From a candidate division KSB1 bacterium (GTDB lineage: Bacteria; Zhuqueibacterota; Zhuqueibacteria; Thermofontimicrobiales; Thermofontimicrobiaceae), in the NCBI GenBank assembly GCA_034506395.1, contig JAPDPQ010000006.1, positions 124,001-188,000 on the forward strand: DNA of 64,000 bases, read 5' to 3'. A program made the position numbers and the translations under genes. Positions 25,807-35,229 of the stretch are shown in pieces (positions within the stretch are counted from its first letter, which is position 1; every line of letters starts with the position of its first letter). The notes under the pieces are model-generated. The model was not told where the DNA came from, made no database searches, and worked only from the letters and a program-made list of their open reading frames with translations.

Positions 25807-26616
25807 CTAAAGCTGCCATAGAACGCCCAAAGACATCGCGATATCATCGAAGCCATTCTTTGTGCGATAATTTTTTTGCCAAAAGCCATATTGGGATTCA
25901 AAGATAATTTTTCCGTTTTCGACTTGTTGGCTCAAATGATCTTGAGTTAATTTCATTTCGCTCCAACCAAGTTTAGACAGCTCGAGCATGGCCGCCATCC
26001 GTGAAGTTACTTTGATTTCGAAACCGAAAACAAAAAATTGTGCCGCCCCAGAAAGGGTCAGCTCAGGACTTCGATATTTCTCCTGTCGCAATAAAACCAT
26101 CGTCTTGGCATCCAATTCTTGGATCATTCCTTTGGCCTGATAATTATATACATAATATCCCAGGCCAAATCCAAAATGCAGAAATGAGTTGGCACGAACA
26201 TCAATCGGCGTCTGGAAAATTAGAGTGATTTCATTAGGAAAGCCCGCTACTGAAAATTGGGTTTCTGATTCATAATGCTTCTGATTCAAATGGACTTTGC
26301 TGTAATCTATCTGATCTTTGGTAATCTCCTGATTGAAGCCATAACCCGAGGTAAATCGAATGGCAAGATTTGGGGTGAAAAAATAATAGAAATTGGCTTT
26401 AATATCCAACGGCAATAAATCGGGTGAGCTTGCTATCACCTGCTGATCGAAATTGGTCAAACTGAGGGTTACTTTTTGAAATAAACCACTGCCGATCTGG
26501 AAGCCGAAATTCTTTCGAGATAGCTCGATCTTCTTTTCTGATTGATCCTGGGCCAAAAGCGGAATCGAGATGATAGCCAGCAAAAGCAAGTGAACAACGC
26601 TTGCCAGTCTTCGCAT
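25807..26616 (-). CDS. Small outer-membrane beta-barrel-like protein
   Basis: 269 residues from the ATG at 26616, which has GGAGG five bases upstream; an ATG four codons earlier lacks that spacing. A signal peptide ('LLLLAIISIPLLAQ') is followed by alternating amphipathic strands such as 'FYYFFTPNLAIRFTSGYGFN' and 'LHFGFGLGYYVYNY'; the end is 'GVLWQL'. This is the pattern of porin-like or OmpA/OmpW-type barrels in this superphylum, but no specific family is recognised. It lies just downstream of the NRPS locus on the same strand and is probably not part of it. Confidence 0.75.
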   Translation of the reverse strand: MRRLASVVHLLLLAIISIPLLAQDQSEKKIELSRKNFGFQIGSGLFQKVTLSLTNFDQQVIASSPDLLPLDIKANFYYFFTPNLAIRFTSGYGFNQEITKDQIDYSKVHLNQKHYESETQFSVAGFPNEITLIFQTPIDVRANSFLHFGFGLGYYVYNYQAKGMIQELDAKTMVLLRQEKYRSPELTLSGAAQFFVFGFEIKVTSRMAAMLELSKLGWSEMKLTQDHLSQQVENGKIIFESQYGFWQKNYRTKNGFDDIAMSLGVLWQL

Positions 26617-26921
26617 GAAATCCTCCATGCAATTGTTTCAATCCGTTCAATGAGAAAAATTATCGAAAAAATATAATGATAAAAATTGAAAAAAACAAGG
26701 AAGATTTCGGTGTTTTCAATTGCACCTGAACGAAGACCTTTAAATTTGAATTAAAAAGATCATTCCAAACGAAGTGCGGAATCTGGTTACGTTTCAGCTT
26801 GTTTGAGCCCGGATTTTTTCCTGCAATGGAAATGGCAAAAAGATGATTTTTCGTTCAAATATTAAATAGAAATCGACCAAGCTTGGACATCAAACACCGA
26901 AAAGGATGATTAAGGGAGGCA
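26617..26921. other. Intergenic boundary of the NRPS locus
   Basis: 305 bases between the last sulfotransferase gene and the barrel protein. It is AT-rich, with weak AT-only hairpins near 26838-26856 but no convincing terminator. No gene is seen. Confidence 0.4.
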
Positions 26922-28001
26922 TCAAATTTCATATCCCCAAGCATCGAAACAGAATCGCCAGTCATGGATGATTTTTTCGCGCAGATGGCTGTTGAGCGAA
27001 GGATGGACATTTTTCTTATACCCGCATATCGAATCGACGTAAGCTTGCAGCTTAGGTTTGAGCGCATCAAACCCTGGCAAATTAAGTCGCTGATAAATGG
27101 TGGCGATCGTTGCGACAATATTGGATTCAAACTCTTCAAAGCAAACTTCCGCATAATTGTTCTGTGGGATGAGGTGGAGCTGATCGAAGAATGCCTGATA
27201 CATCATTTTGTAGCGCCTTATTATCCCGTCATTGATGCTATTCAGGTTTGGCCGTTGCAGATAAGACCCGGGCACAGCAGTATCGTAGAGCTTGCGAGTG
27301 GACAAAAAGACTGTATAAGGATTGCGGTGAATATGAATAAATTTCGCATCGGGGAAGAGTTCCAAAAGCAGCTTAATGCGCCCGGTATGGGATGGGGACT
27401 TGAAAATGATCGGCCGATGATATTTTATTGTGAGCTTTTTACATAAAAAAAGCAACGAGGATTTCCATTTTTTGATTGTATCCTGGGATGAGTCCTGAAA
27501 AGTTAAGTCTCGATCATAGTATTGTTCGCGACGAGGAAAGGGCCATGCTAAAAGTGGCGAGCGCAAGCTGAGGATAGCCAGGGCAAATTCATCTTCGGCT
27601 GGACTATCAAATTTGACCTCCATATTGTCCATGGGACGCTTTATCGCTGGGACAGCCGCCATTTTAGGCGCAATAAGGGGTTCTAAGTACAAAAAGGCGT
27701 GCGGATTGTAGACCTCGAACAAATTAGGATAGCAAAATTGGGGGTCTTGACACATTAAATTATGAAGGAGCGTCGTTCCACTTCGCCAATGGCCCAAAAT
27801 AAACAACGGTGGTGCATCCAGTTTAGCCTGTTGAAGCGCTGCACCAAATAGTGTGAGTTCTCTGCGACGATGAAGCGAATTGAACAAGCTTCTGACCGTG
27901 AGCATTGCAGCTTTGTGCAAATAGGGCAAGTCGATCCGAAAGTTGTTCTCTTTCAATAACCTTAACCAATCTCCCGCTGTAATCCCAATGATGCTTTCCA
28001 T
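26922..28001 (-). CDS. Sulfotransferase family protein (second of tandem pair)
   Basis: 359 residues. PAPS-dependent sulfotransferases move a sulfo group to hydroxyl or amine groups. The 5'-phosphosulfate-binding loop is 'ILGHWRSGTTLLHNLM' and the 3'-phosphate-binding motif is 'FIHIHRNPYTVFLST'. 'KSPSHTGRIKLLLELFPDA' lies between them, as in the Sulfotransfer_3-type family. It is closely related to the gene directly upstream (both start 'M[ED]S[IL]IGITA' and share 'RRE.YYDR.L.F'-type segments), so the pair arose by duplication. It is the last gene of the NRPS locus and probably tailors the peptide or a lipid partner; the acceptor is unknown. Confidence 0.88.
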   Translation of the reverse strand: MESIIGITAGDWLRLLKENNFRIDLPYLHKAAMLTVRSLFNSLHRRRELTLFGAALQQAKLDAPPLFILGHWRSGTTLLHNLMCQDPQFCYPNLFEVYNPHAFLYLEPLIAPKMAAVPAIKRPMDNMEVKFDSPAEDEFALAILSLRSPLLAWPFPRREQYYDRDLTFQDSSQDTIKKWKSSLLFLCKKLTIKYHRPIIFKSPSHTGRIKLLLELFPDAKFIHIHRNPYTVFLSTRKLYDTAVPGSYLQRPNLNSINDGIIRRYKMMYQAFFDQLHLIPQNNYAEVCFEEFESNIVATIATIYQRLNLPGFDALKPKLQAYVDSICGYKKNVHPSLNSHLREKIIHDWRFCFDAWGYEI

Positions 28002-28193
28002 AAAATCTCCATTTTTTTATAGAAATAGTTCAGTCATTGGCAGGGCGAAGCTGAAATAGCTCTGCTTTTTTGCGCTTTGGCACTGGACCAGATATCACAA
28101 TACTAAGTAGAGGCCGCGCCTTCAAATTTTATTGATGAAACCAAGGGGGGGTAAGAAGTTTTCTCGGTCTCTTCTCGTTGGCATCAAATTCGG

Positions 28194-29279
28194 CTAAATC
28201 GCATATCCCCAGGTTTCGAAACTGGTTCGCCAGGCATTAGCAATCTGACTTCTAATCGATTCTGGCAAATCAGGATGCTTGTTCTTTTGATAATCGGCAA
28301 TCGATTTCAAATATTGTTCTAAAAGCGGTTTTATATTCAAAAAGCCGGGGATGTTCAATTGGGAATAAATCCTCTCAATGGTTCCGATTTTATCAGCCTC
28401 TAGCGTTTCAAATTGGACTTCCATGAAATTATTTGGCGGGATGAGCTCACGTTGCTCGAAATAAGCGTGGTACATTTGCTGATACCGCCTGAGAATGCCG
28501 GGGATCAAATTAGAATTGTTAGAACGTTGCAGCATGGCATTGGCTAACGCTTTCTGATAAAGTCGCTGAGTGGATTGAAACACCACATAAGGATTGCGGT
28601 GAATATGGATAAATTTTGCATCGGGAAACATTTCTAATAATATTTTTATCCGTCCAGTATTGGGAGGAGATTTCAGGAGCAATTGCCGGCCGTAGCGATA
28701 GCTGAGCTTTCGCATGAATAGCATGAACGCGGACTTCCACTCATCGATTTCTGATTGATCCACTTGATCAAAATTTAGGTAGCGATCATAAAATAGCTCT
28801 CGACGGGGAAAAACCCATGCTAATAGCGGAGATTTCAGGGTCAATACCGCTAAAGCGAACTCTTCCTCTCCAGGACTGAACGGTGTCACTTTCACATCGT
28901 CCATGGGACGCGCATGTGAATCGGAATTGGCATAGAGTTTCCTGATTTTAGGTTCGATTGATAAAAATGTATAAGGGTAATTGCATTGAAACACCGCGGG
29001 AAAACTAAATTGATGATCGAGCAACATCAAATTTTGCAATAGGGTTGTGCCACTGCGCCAATGGCCTAAAATAAATATGGGGGGATGCTCAATATTCACC
29101 TTTGCGATCTCATTCTCATATACGCGTTGCTCCTCTTTGAAGCGTTTTGAGTTTCGAAGGCTTTTATAAGTGATGACAATCGCCTTGAGCCAATACAATG
29201 GAACTGGGTCAATCGCAAATTTATTTTGGACGAGCAACTTCCACCAATTTTTAGCGGTAATCCCAATCAAGCTATCCAT
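28194..29279 (-). CDS. Sulfotransferase family protein (first of tandem pair)
   Basis: 361 residues, paralogous along its whole length to the next gene. It has the same PAPS motifs: 'ILGHWRSGTTLLQNLM' near residue 70 and 'FIHIHRNPYVVFQSTQRLY' near residue 220, with 'KSPPNTGRIKILLEMFPDA' between. No signal peptide or membrane segment is seen, so it is cytoplasmic. The 251 bases separating it from the phosphopantetheinyl transferase hold no clear gene. A cytoplasmic sulfotransferase beside an assembly line fits sulfation of a Tyr, Ser or other hydroxyl on the product. Two copies could sulfate two positions. Confidence 0.88.
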   Translation of the reverse strand: MDSLIGITAKNWWKLLVQNKFAIDPVPLYWLKAIVITYKSLRNSKRFKEEQRVYENEIAKVNIEHPPIFILGHWRSGTTLLQNLMLLDHQFSFPAVFQCNYPYTFLSIEPKIRKLYANSDSHARPMDDVKVTPFSPGEEEFALAVLTLKSPLLAWVFPRRELFYDRYLNFDQVDQSEIDEWKSAFMLFMRKLSYRYGRQLLLKSPPNTGRIKILLEMFPDAKFIHIHRNPYVVFQSTQRLYQKALANAMLQRSNNSNLIPGILRRYQQMYHAYFEQRELIPPNNFMEVQFETLEADKIGTIERIYSQLNIPGFLNIKPLLEQYLKSIADYQKNKHPDLPESIRSQIANAWRTSFETWGYAI

Positions 29280-29530
29280 AGTTTGCTCACAATCATTTTT
29301 AATAATAAATCAAATCCGAATTCTTATTGGTCAACGAAGATAACCAGGGGGCATCATAATCGTTTTTATGTATTGCCCATAATAATGAGGTCTGCCCTTG
29401 GTTTGAAGCTTATCCACGCTGTGCTCGAAAGGATGAGTCGAATACCCGCTTCTTGCCTTTAATAAGTTGGTAAGCGCTAAAATCAGACTGCCATTTCCCA
29501 GAGATGCATAAACCCCCAAATAAGCATGTT

Positions 29531-30280
29531 TCAAAACTCTGATGAATACTGAAATTTCAATTGGCAATTGCGTCCTTCGACGGCAACAGCTCCAGCGTAA
29601 CTGGGGAAGCTGGCAATATCAAATAGGGTCCAGCGATTCACGTCATAATGATCGTATCGGGTTTTCAGCAGCTTTGCTGGATGCCCAGGAATCAAGGAAA
29701 CATCGAATTGGTCTAGGGGAATGGAAAGCCCTTGGCCCTTGGCTTTGATGAACGCCTCCTTTCGGGTCCAGCATAAAAAGAATGCATTTTTTTGCTCGGC
29801 GATGGGCAGACTGCGCAGAATCTTCACCTCGTCTGGAGAGAAAAATTGATCGGCGATGTCCAATGCCGAGAAATCTGGTCGAATATATTCGATATCGATC
29901 CCTACTTCGCGCTGGAAGGCCACAGCATAAACACAGATGCCACCCGAGTGCGAGAGATTGAAATGCAATTCTCTGCCACCCAACTCCGGGGGCAGTAATG
30001 GCTTGCCGTATTTATTGTAATCAAACCGAATTTCATACGGTTTTCTCTGAGTGTAATAGCTCAGGATTTTGCGAAGCACGCCTCGGGCAACGATAAAATG
30101 GTTTTTGTCCCGATCGAAATGGTATCGGGCCGCTCGCTGCAATTCATCCCGCGACAAATAAAGTTCCCAAATTTTCTGTTGCGCTGGGGGGACTTCCAAT
30201 CGCGCACTCCAAATATGAACTTCATCTGGATGAATGGCCAGCGGTTCCGCGACAGTTTTTAAACCACGGCTTTCATTCAT
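29531..30280 (-). CDS. Sfp-type 4'-phosphopantetheinyl transferase
   Basis: 249 residues, typical of the Sfp/Gsp group. It moves phosphopantetheine from CoA to the serine of carrier domains and so activates the ten or so PCP domains of this locus. The signatures are 'LHFNLSHSGG', 'EVGIDIEYI' with the Mg-binding acidic residues, and 'FFLCWTRKEAFIKAKGQGL' (WxxKEA-like). The start ATG is nine bases after the thioesterase stop, with no strong ribosome-binding site, suggesting translational coupling. Confidence 0.95.
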   Translation of the reverse strand: MNESRGLKTVAEPLAIHPDEVHIWSARLEVPPAQQKIWELYLSRDELQRAARYHFDRDKNHFIVARGVLRKILSYYTQRKPYEIRFDYNKYGKPLLPPELGGRELHFNLSHSGGICVYAVAFQREVGIDIEYIRPDFSALDIADQFFSPDEVKILRSLPIAEQKNAFFLCWTRKEAFIKAKGQGLSIPLDQFDVSLIPGHPAKLLKTRYDHYDVNRWTLFDIASFPSYAGAVAVEGRNCQLKFQYSSEF

Positions 30281-30289
30281 GGCTTGAGT

Positions 30290-31045
30290 TCAAATCAATT
30301 TCATCAATATTTTTTTCAAATGCTCGGTCAGGGTTTGAAGCACCTGGCTTTGAGCGGATTGCAAGAAAAAGTGTCCCCCTTCGAAAATGTGCAAAGAAAA
30401 CCCAGCGGATGTTTGGTGTTGCCAGGCTTGTAAACTTGAAATCGATACATCATGATCTTCGTTCCCCCCAAATGCAATAATTGGAATAGCCAGAGGGGGC
30501 TCAGTATCATAATGGTAGGTCTCATTAACCTGGAAATCGGCTCGCAACATTGGGATTAGCAGCGTCATCAGCTCGTCATTTTTGATTACAGCCTCAGGCG
30601 TACCGTTTAGTTGGCGCAGTTTAGTCTTGAACGCCTCGTCTGGAAGATTGTAAATCGGATCGTGGCTGCAACCAAGGTGGGGAGCTGTGTGACCAGAGGC
30701 GAACAGCGCCTGCGCGGCAGGCAACTTCAAGCGGCGAAACCACCGAGCCAGTTCAAAAGCGATCAGCGCACCCATGCTATGGCCGAAAAAGGCATACGGC
30801 TTGTCCAAATAAGGCATGAGCGCATCTCCTAAGGCTTCGACCAATGGCATCATCTCTCGGAACGCCGGCTGCTGTAAGCGAGCCCCTCTCCCGGGTAGTT
30901 CGATCGGACAAACCTCGATTGTTTGAGGCAACAGATCGGACCAATTGCGATAGACCATCGCGCTACCACCAGCGTATGGCAGGCAAAACAATCGCAACAC
31001 CGCCCCAGGATTTGATTTTCGATATGCAAACCAATTTTGATTCAA
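30290..31045 (-). CDS. Type II thioesterase (GrsT/TycF-like)
   Basis: 251 residues, alpha/beta-hydrolase fold. The motifs are 'LFCLPYAGGSAMVYRNW', the nucleophile elbow 'AFFGHSMGALIAFE' and the His in 'FEGGHFFLQ'. Such enzymes remove wrong acyl groups from carrier domains and keep the assembly line running. The start is a TTG, ten bases after the stop of the preceding gene; no better start is visible upstream of the conserved region. It is embedded between the carnitine-acyltransferase-like pair and the phosphopantetheinyl transferase. Confidence 0.93.
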   Translation of the reverse strand: MNQNWFAYRKSNPGAVLRLFCLPYAGGSAMVYRNWSDLLPQTIEVCPIELPGRGARLQQPAFREMMPLVEALGDALMPYLDKPYAFFGHSMGALIAFELARWFRRLKLPAAQALFASGHTAPHLGCSHDPIYNLPDEAFKTKLRQLNGTPEAVIKNDELMTLLIPMLRADFQVNETYHYDTEPPLAIPIIAFGGNEDHDVSISSLQAWQHQTSAGFSLHIFEGGHFFLQSAQSQVLQTLTEHLKKILMKLI

Positions 31046-31055
31046 CTGCTATCTC

Positions 31056-32840
31056 TCACGGCTTCAGTTCGGATTGAAATATTCCTTTAATACAATTTAG
31101 ACTTTGGTCAAGTGCTTTAATGAAATCCTGATTAGATATGTTCCATTTCAATCCAGGCATAAATGTAATCACAATTTTATCATCCCAGATTTGATAATGC
31201 AATCCCAATAACTTGACGTTTGGAAAGCGAATGCCGGGACGGCCGACCACTGGTACTTCGGGATAGATTTCAGGGTGAGAAATCAATACCTCTCTCCCCA
31301 TCCGTTTTTGCACCTGTAAGAGGCGGAAAATCATTACTCGGAGAAAAAACATGAGGATCAGCCACAATCGGCGTCTTCCTTTTGCTGACATTAGCTGTAA
31401 CCGCAGCGCATCAGGAATCGGCAAGCATTTTCGCGCCTGGCGCATTGCTTGGAGCTGCGATTGAATGGCGTCATGCAATAAGTTCAGCGCCTCCTTTTGA
31501 TCGGCAGATGACCGCTCCATGTAGTCCACAAAGCGCGCCATAGCAGCCGTAGTGACATTGGGTGTTACCAGATCCATGCACCGATATCGGGACATGGTCA
31601 TAAACTGCGTGATCCGAACGGTCCTCCCCACCAACTTTTTCAGAGCCATCAATAGCGCCACCACAAATAAAGGAATAGGTTGATAGCCAAGTTGTTCTAA
31701 AGTGCGTTTGCCGAAGCCATGGATTTCATAGGTCGCTTGCTGACCATCGAGAATTTGATTGAACTCCCGCTCCGCTTGGTTTAGCCATTGCGGTTCGAGG
31801 TCCCATCGCAACGAGACTGCAGCTGGTAAGGGATGGGCCATTTGGCTATTGGATTGTGTAATAGGACAATTACTGGCCCGACGTTGCAGCTCGGCTGCAG
31901 CGCGCATCATTGGATTTCCATCTAAGTAGGTACTAAAATTGCAGATCACCGCAGCCCTCGAATTACCGAAAACCACAATCTGCAAACTTGCATGGAACCA
32001 ACGATTGGCATTGTTGCCCACATGAGCGATCCGGGCAGACTCGGCATCATCCCGTGGGCTGTGATCCAGATCCAGACATAGCGTGAAAAAGCTATGCCGC
32101 ATGATCTCCAGTGATTCATGGTTAGTTGGTCGCTGCTGAAGCTGTTGAAAAATTCGAAGCTGAGTCCCATGAGAAGCCACGGTCAATATGCCCGGCGAGG
32201 AAATTGGATTCTTTGCTTGCTCTCCTTTGGCTCGTAAACAGAGTTCCTCCAGCGCCGAAACGAGCTGCTGAAATGTTAAAGGCTCGCTGGGGTCTCCGAT
32301 ATCAAACCGATAAAACCTCCCAGCAAGGATCACGATGATGTACGAACGCTGCTTGCTCTTAAAAATTCGAGCGCGCTTGCCCTCGACAATGAGACAAGTG
32401 GAGAACAAATTGGGATATTGTCCCATCTCCAAGATTTGATCTTTGAATCGATCCGGGGGAAGCTCCCCCGTCATTAGATCGCGATAAAGACTCCGAGCAG
32501 CAAAGATCAATGTAGCGGCCCGCTGGATGGGACTGATCGGTCTGGGATCATCCTTCAATGCTAAAGATGCCGAAATGACCGGACTAAACAATCCGCCGCC
32601 TCGAAGGTCAGCGTAGCGCAGCAGGGTTTCCAGTTGCTCTGGAAGTTCGCGCAAGAACTGCCTAAATCTAATGAGAGCCATGGAGTGTTTCATGACCCAT
32701 TTTGCTATGGGTCCCGCCTCGGATCCCAGCTCATCCAGAAAAGCCTCAATATCGTCATCGCCAGGCAATGGCACAAGTGGTGGTTTTGGATATGCGGGCA
32801 ATTGTTCATAAATCGCTCGCGTTCGTTCATTTGCTTCCAT
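31056..32840 (-). CDS. Carnitine/choline acyltransferase-like protein with altered active site (paralogue 2)
   Basis: 594 residues. The start is set at the ATG at 32840 because its N-terminus ('MEANERTRAIYEQL') then lines up with the paralogue upstream; the frame is open 28 codons further. The order of segments follows carnitine acyltransferases: N-terminal 'YPKPPLVPLP', 'NRWFHASLQIVV', the active-site loop, a helical C-half, and a C-terminal 'GRPGIRFPNVKLLGLHYQIWDDKIVITFMP'. At the position of the catalytic His of the family (EHxxxxG) it has Ser303 in 'NFSTYLDG'. A hydrophobic segment (about 486-507) may bind the membrane. It overlaps the upstream gene by 14 bases. Whether it catalyses anything is open. 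Confidence 0.72.
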   Translation of the reverse strand: MEANERTRAIYEQLPAYPKPPLVPLPGDDDIEAFLDELGSEAGPIAKWVMKHSMALIRFRQFLRELPEQLETLLRYADLRGGGLFSPVISASLALKDDPRPISPIQRAATLIFAARSLYRDLMTGELPPDRFKDQILEMGQYPNLFSTCLIVEGKRARIFKSKQRSYIIVILAGRFYRFDIGDPSEPLTFQQLVSALEELCLRAKGEQAKNPISSPGILTVASHGTQLRIFQQLQQRPTNHESLEIMRHSFFTLCLDLDHSPRDDAESARIAHVGNNANRWFHASLQIVVFGNSRAAVICNFSTYLDGNPMMRAAAELQRRASNCPITQSNSQMAHPLPAAVSLRWDLEPQWLNQAEREFNQILDGQQATYEIHGFGKRTLEQLGYQPIPLFVVALLMALKKLVGRTVRITQFMTMSRYRCMDLVTPNVTTAAMARFVDYMERSSADQKEALNLLHDAIQSQLQAMRQARKCLPIPDALRLQLMSAKGRRRLWLILMFFLRVMIFRLLQVQKRMGREVLISHPEIYPEVPVVGRPGIRFPNVKLLGLHYQIWDDKIVITFMPGLKWNISNQDFIKALDQSLNCIKGIFQSELKP

Positions 32841-34653
32841 GGGTGTTTTTCCCATCACCGGTAATTGTTTTGCCCCAATTCGCTTCAATAATGATTTGTT
32901 TGATCCGCTCCAGACTGTCGGCAAGCACGGCGATCAACTCGGCGTTGGGAACCCGCCAGGTGAGCGATGGCATCATGGTGATTACGATTTTTTGATCATA
33001 GATCTGATAGTGCAGACCAAAATATTTAACGTAAGGCAATCGAATGCCCGGCCGACCGACCACTGGAATTTCTGGGTAGATCTCCGGGTGAGAGACCAAA
33101 ATCTCTCGACCTTCTGATTTTAATCGTCCCAAACGTTTCAAAATAAAATTCATCAGGATCACGACAAAGATAACCAATCCACGCTTCAGCCCACGGCTTC
33201 TTCGAATATATAGCGCCAACAGATCATCGAGTGAATTATAGCGCCGTGCCAGCCGACACACTTGTGATTGAGAGTCAATCGCCTGTTGCAAAAACGCCAT
33301 TGCTTGCTGCGGATCAAATTGGGGTTGCATTACGTAATCGACAAATCGTTCCACAAGTGGCGTTGTCACCACCGTGGTCACCAAATCCATGCAACGATAT
33401 TTTGACATGGAAAGAAATTGGGTGATCTTGGCATGATGACCGATAAAATGCCGGGCAGTCAGTTGCAGCGCCAGGATAAAGGCTGGCACAGCCGATACAT
33501 TGTATGTTTTGAAAAAATTCCGACCAATAGTATCGATCTCAAAGGTTGCCTGCTGCTGATCCATGATCGGTCGCAGATCTCGTTGCGCTTGCATCAGAGC
33601 CATTGGCGGCACCTGCCATTTTAACTCTCGAGCTGGTTTGATTTCTACGCTCTGGATGGACAAATGATTACTCACTGGCCAATTGCCCGCTCGGCGTTGG
33701 ATCTCAGCTGCTGCCCGCATCATGGTATTCCCGTCCAGATAAGTGGTGAAATTGCAGATTGCACACGCGCGGGCATTGCCATAAACCACCAGTTGAAGAC
33801 TGGAATGAAACCAGCGATTCTCATAGTTGGTGCAGTGCGTCAAATATGCAGCTTCGGCGTAAGACTCAGGTTTGCTGTCCAGTTCCAGACACAGCGTGAC
33901 AAAACTGTGTTTGATTTTCTCCAGTGACTCTGCATTGACTTTAATTTTTTGCAGCCGATAAAACGTTCGAATTTGTCGAGAGTTCGATGTTGCCGTAAGC
34001 AGCGCAGGACTCGGCTGATCAATCGGAAGTCGCTTTTGCCTCGCTCGCTGCACGATGTCGGTCAGTGCCAAAACGAGCTGCCCTAATTCTGGCATTTGTT
34101 CTGAGTTGCCGATCTCTAATTCGTAGAAGCGGCGAGCGACTATCACGATAATGCGGCTGATATTAGTGCTCTTGAAAACCCGCGCAGCCTTGCCCTCAAT
34201 CGTCAAACAGGTTGAAAATAAATTGGGATATTGTCCCATCTCCAAAACCTGTCCTTGAACCGTATCTGGCTGCAATTTGCCATTCACGAGGTCATGATAT
34301 AGGCTGCGGGTGCCTAATAGCAGCGTTGCAGCTCGTTGTAACGGATCCGTGATGCGAGGATCATCGGTCATCGCCAAGGTGGCCGAGATCAGCGGCGTAT
34401 ACAAGCCTGGGAGCCGCAAATTTGTATGGCGATAGATATTTTCAAATTGCTGGGGTAACTGCTGGTAGAATCGACGAAATCCAGACACAGAAAGCGCAAT
34501 ATTGAGCACTTTCCGCGCCAAAGCATCGGTGTTTAATCCAGGCAGATGCAGCTCCTCTATTGGAGGAAGCGAAATGAGTGGTGGCTTTTGATAGCCTCCC
34601 ACCTGCTCATAAACCTCTCGCGTCCGTTCTTGATCTTGACTTGTCGTTCCCAT
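32827..34653 (-). CDS. Carnitine/choline acyltransferase-like protein with altered active site (paralogue 1)
   Basis: 608 residues, starting after a clear AAGGGGATCA. The N-terminal 'YQKPPLISLPPIEEL' resembles the 'LPxLPxPPLEETL' opening of carnitine acyltransferases. 'ENRWFHSSLQLVV' (about 277) matches the family's 'NRWxDKSLQ', and the C-terminal 'GIRLPYVKYFGLHYQIYDQKIVIT' matches the 'GYGVCYxP..I.F' strand. The catalytic His position is Thr303 in 'NFTTYLDG', and the carnitine-binding motif YExxSxRxFxxGRT is degenerate ('TQFLSMSKYRCMDLVT'). An added hydrophobic stretch (about 487-508, 'GLVIFVVILMNFIL') may anchor it to the membrane. It could acylate with a different catalytic group or bind an acyl-CoA or acyl-carrier partner. 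Family call is by motif alignment. Confidence 0.72.
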   Translation of the reverse strand: MGTTSQDQERTREVYEQVGGYQKPPLISLPPIEELHLPGLNTDALARKVLNIALSVSGFRRFYQQLPQQFENIYRHTNLRLPGLYTPLISATLAMTDDPRITDPLQRAATLLLGTRSLYHDLVNGKLQPDTVQGQVLEMGQYPNLFSTCLTIEGKAARVFKSTNISRIIVIVARRFYELEIGNSEQMPELGQLVLALTDIVQRARQKRLPIDQPSPALLTATSNSRQIRTFYRLQKIKVNAESLEKIKHSFVTLCLELDSKPESYAEAAYLTHCTNYENRWFHSSLQLVVYGNARACAICNFTTYLDGNTMMRAAAEIQRRAGNWPVSNHLSIQSVEIKPARELKWQVPPMALMQAQRDLRPIMDQQQATFEIDTIGRNFFKTYNVSAVPAFILALQLTARHFIGHHAKITQFLSMSKYRCMDLVTTVVTTPLVERFVDYVMQPQFDPQQAMAFLQQAIDSQSQVCRLARRYNSLDDLLALYIRRSRGLKRGLVIFVVILMNFILKRLGRLKSEGREILVSHPEIYPEIPVVGRPGIRLPYVKYFGLHYQIYDQKIVITMMPSLTWRVPNAELIAVLADSLERIKQIIIEANWGKTITGDGKNTHGSK

Positions 34654-34908
34654 TGATCCCCTTATTCTTGTATCATTTTTTAACCATTAAAACATCTCCC
34701 TTAGCCCAATTGAGCAAGGCGAAAGTTCAACAGCCCCAACTCCCAAATTCTTTTCCTCAGGTTCTGCCGCAGATGACAAGACTCCATCCTTCGCCCATCT
34801 TGCCATCCACGGGGAACTGACTTTCGAGCTTAATAAGCACTATCCTCCATCCTATAGACAGCAATCATTAACATTGATGCAGCTACAACCGCGTTTATTG
34901 CGGCAGGC

Positions 34909-35148
34909 TCAATTCTGCTGCGCCTTGGTTTTCTGAGCCATTTCTTCCATTTTTTTTCTCAGGCTCAGCGGCCGCATATCGGTCCATACTTCTTTGATGT
35001 ACTCCAGACACTCGGCTTTTTTGCCGACTTTTCCAACATCCCGCCAGCCCAATGGATTCTCGCGGTCTGCTGGCCAAATCGAATATTGTTCTTCATGATT
35101 TACAACCACCTTGTAGATCGTGGTATCTTCTTTGTCTTCCCAACCCAT
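34909..35148 (-). CDS. MbtH family protein
   Basis: 79 residues. MbtH proteins bind adenylation domains and are needed for their folding or activity. The signature is complete: '[15 protein letters not shown]' and '[21 protein letters not shown]', with the conserved Trp residues and '[11 protein letters not shown]' at the end. The ATG follows AAGGAGTAACT. It is flanked by the 102-residue unknown protein and the acyltransferase-like genes. The 255 bases downstream, before paralogue 1, hold no gene. Confidence 0.96.
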   Translation of the reverse strand: MGWEDKEDTTIYKVVVNHEEQYSIWPADRENPLGWRDVGKVGKKAECLEYIKEVWTDMRPLSLRKKMEEMAQKTKAQQN

Positions 35149-35229
35149 AGTTACTCCTTTCGTTCAAATTAAATGATCTCGTTCAATTAGTATTGAGTTC
35201 ATCATCAACAGATTCATTCATTTTCATTG

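Noticed and set aside
29331-29567. Minus-strand frame of 78 codons after the phosphopantetheinyl transferase
   Set aside because: It begins inside the transferase gene, has no ribosome-binding site and no recognisable character.
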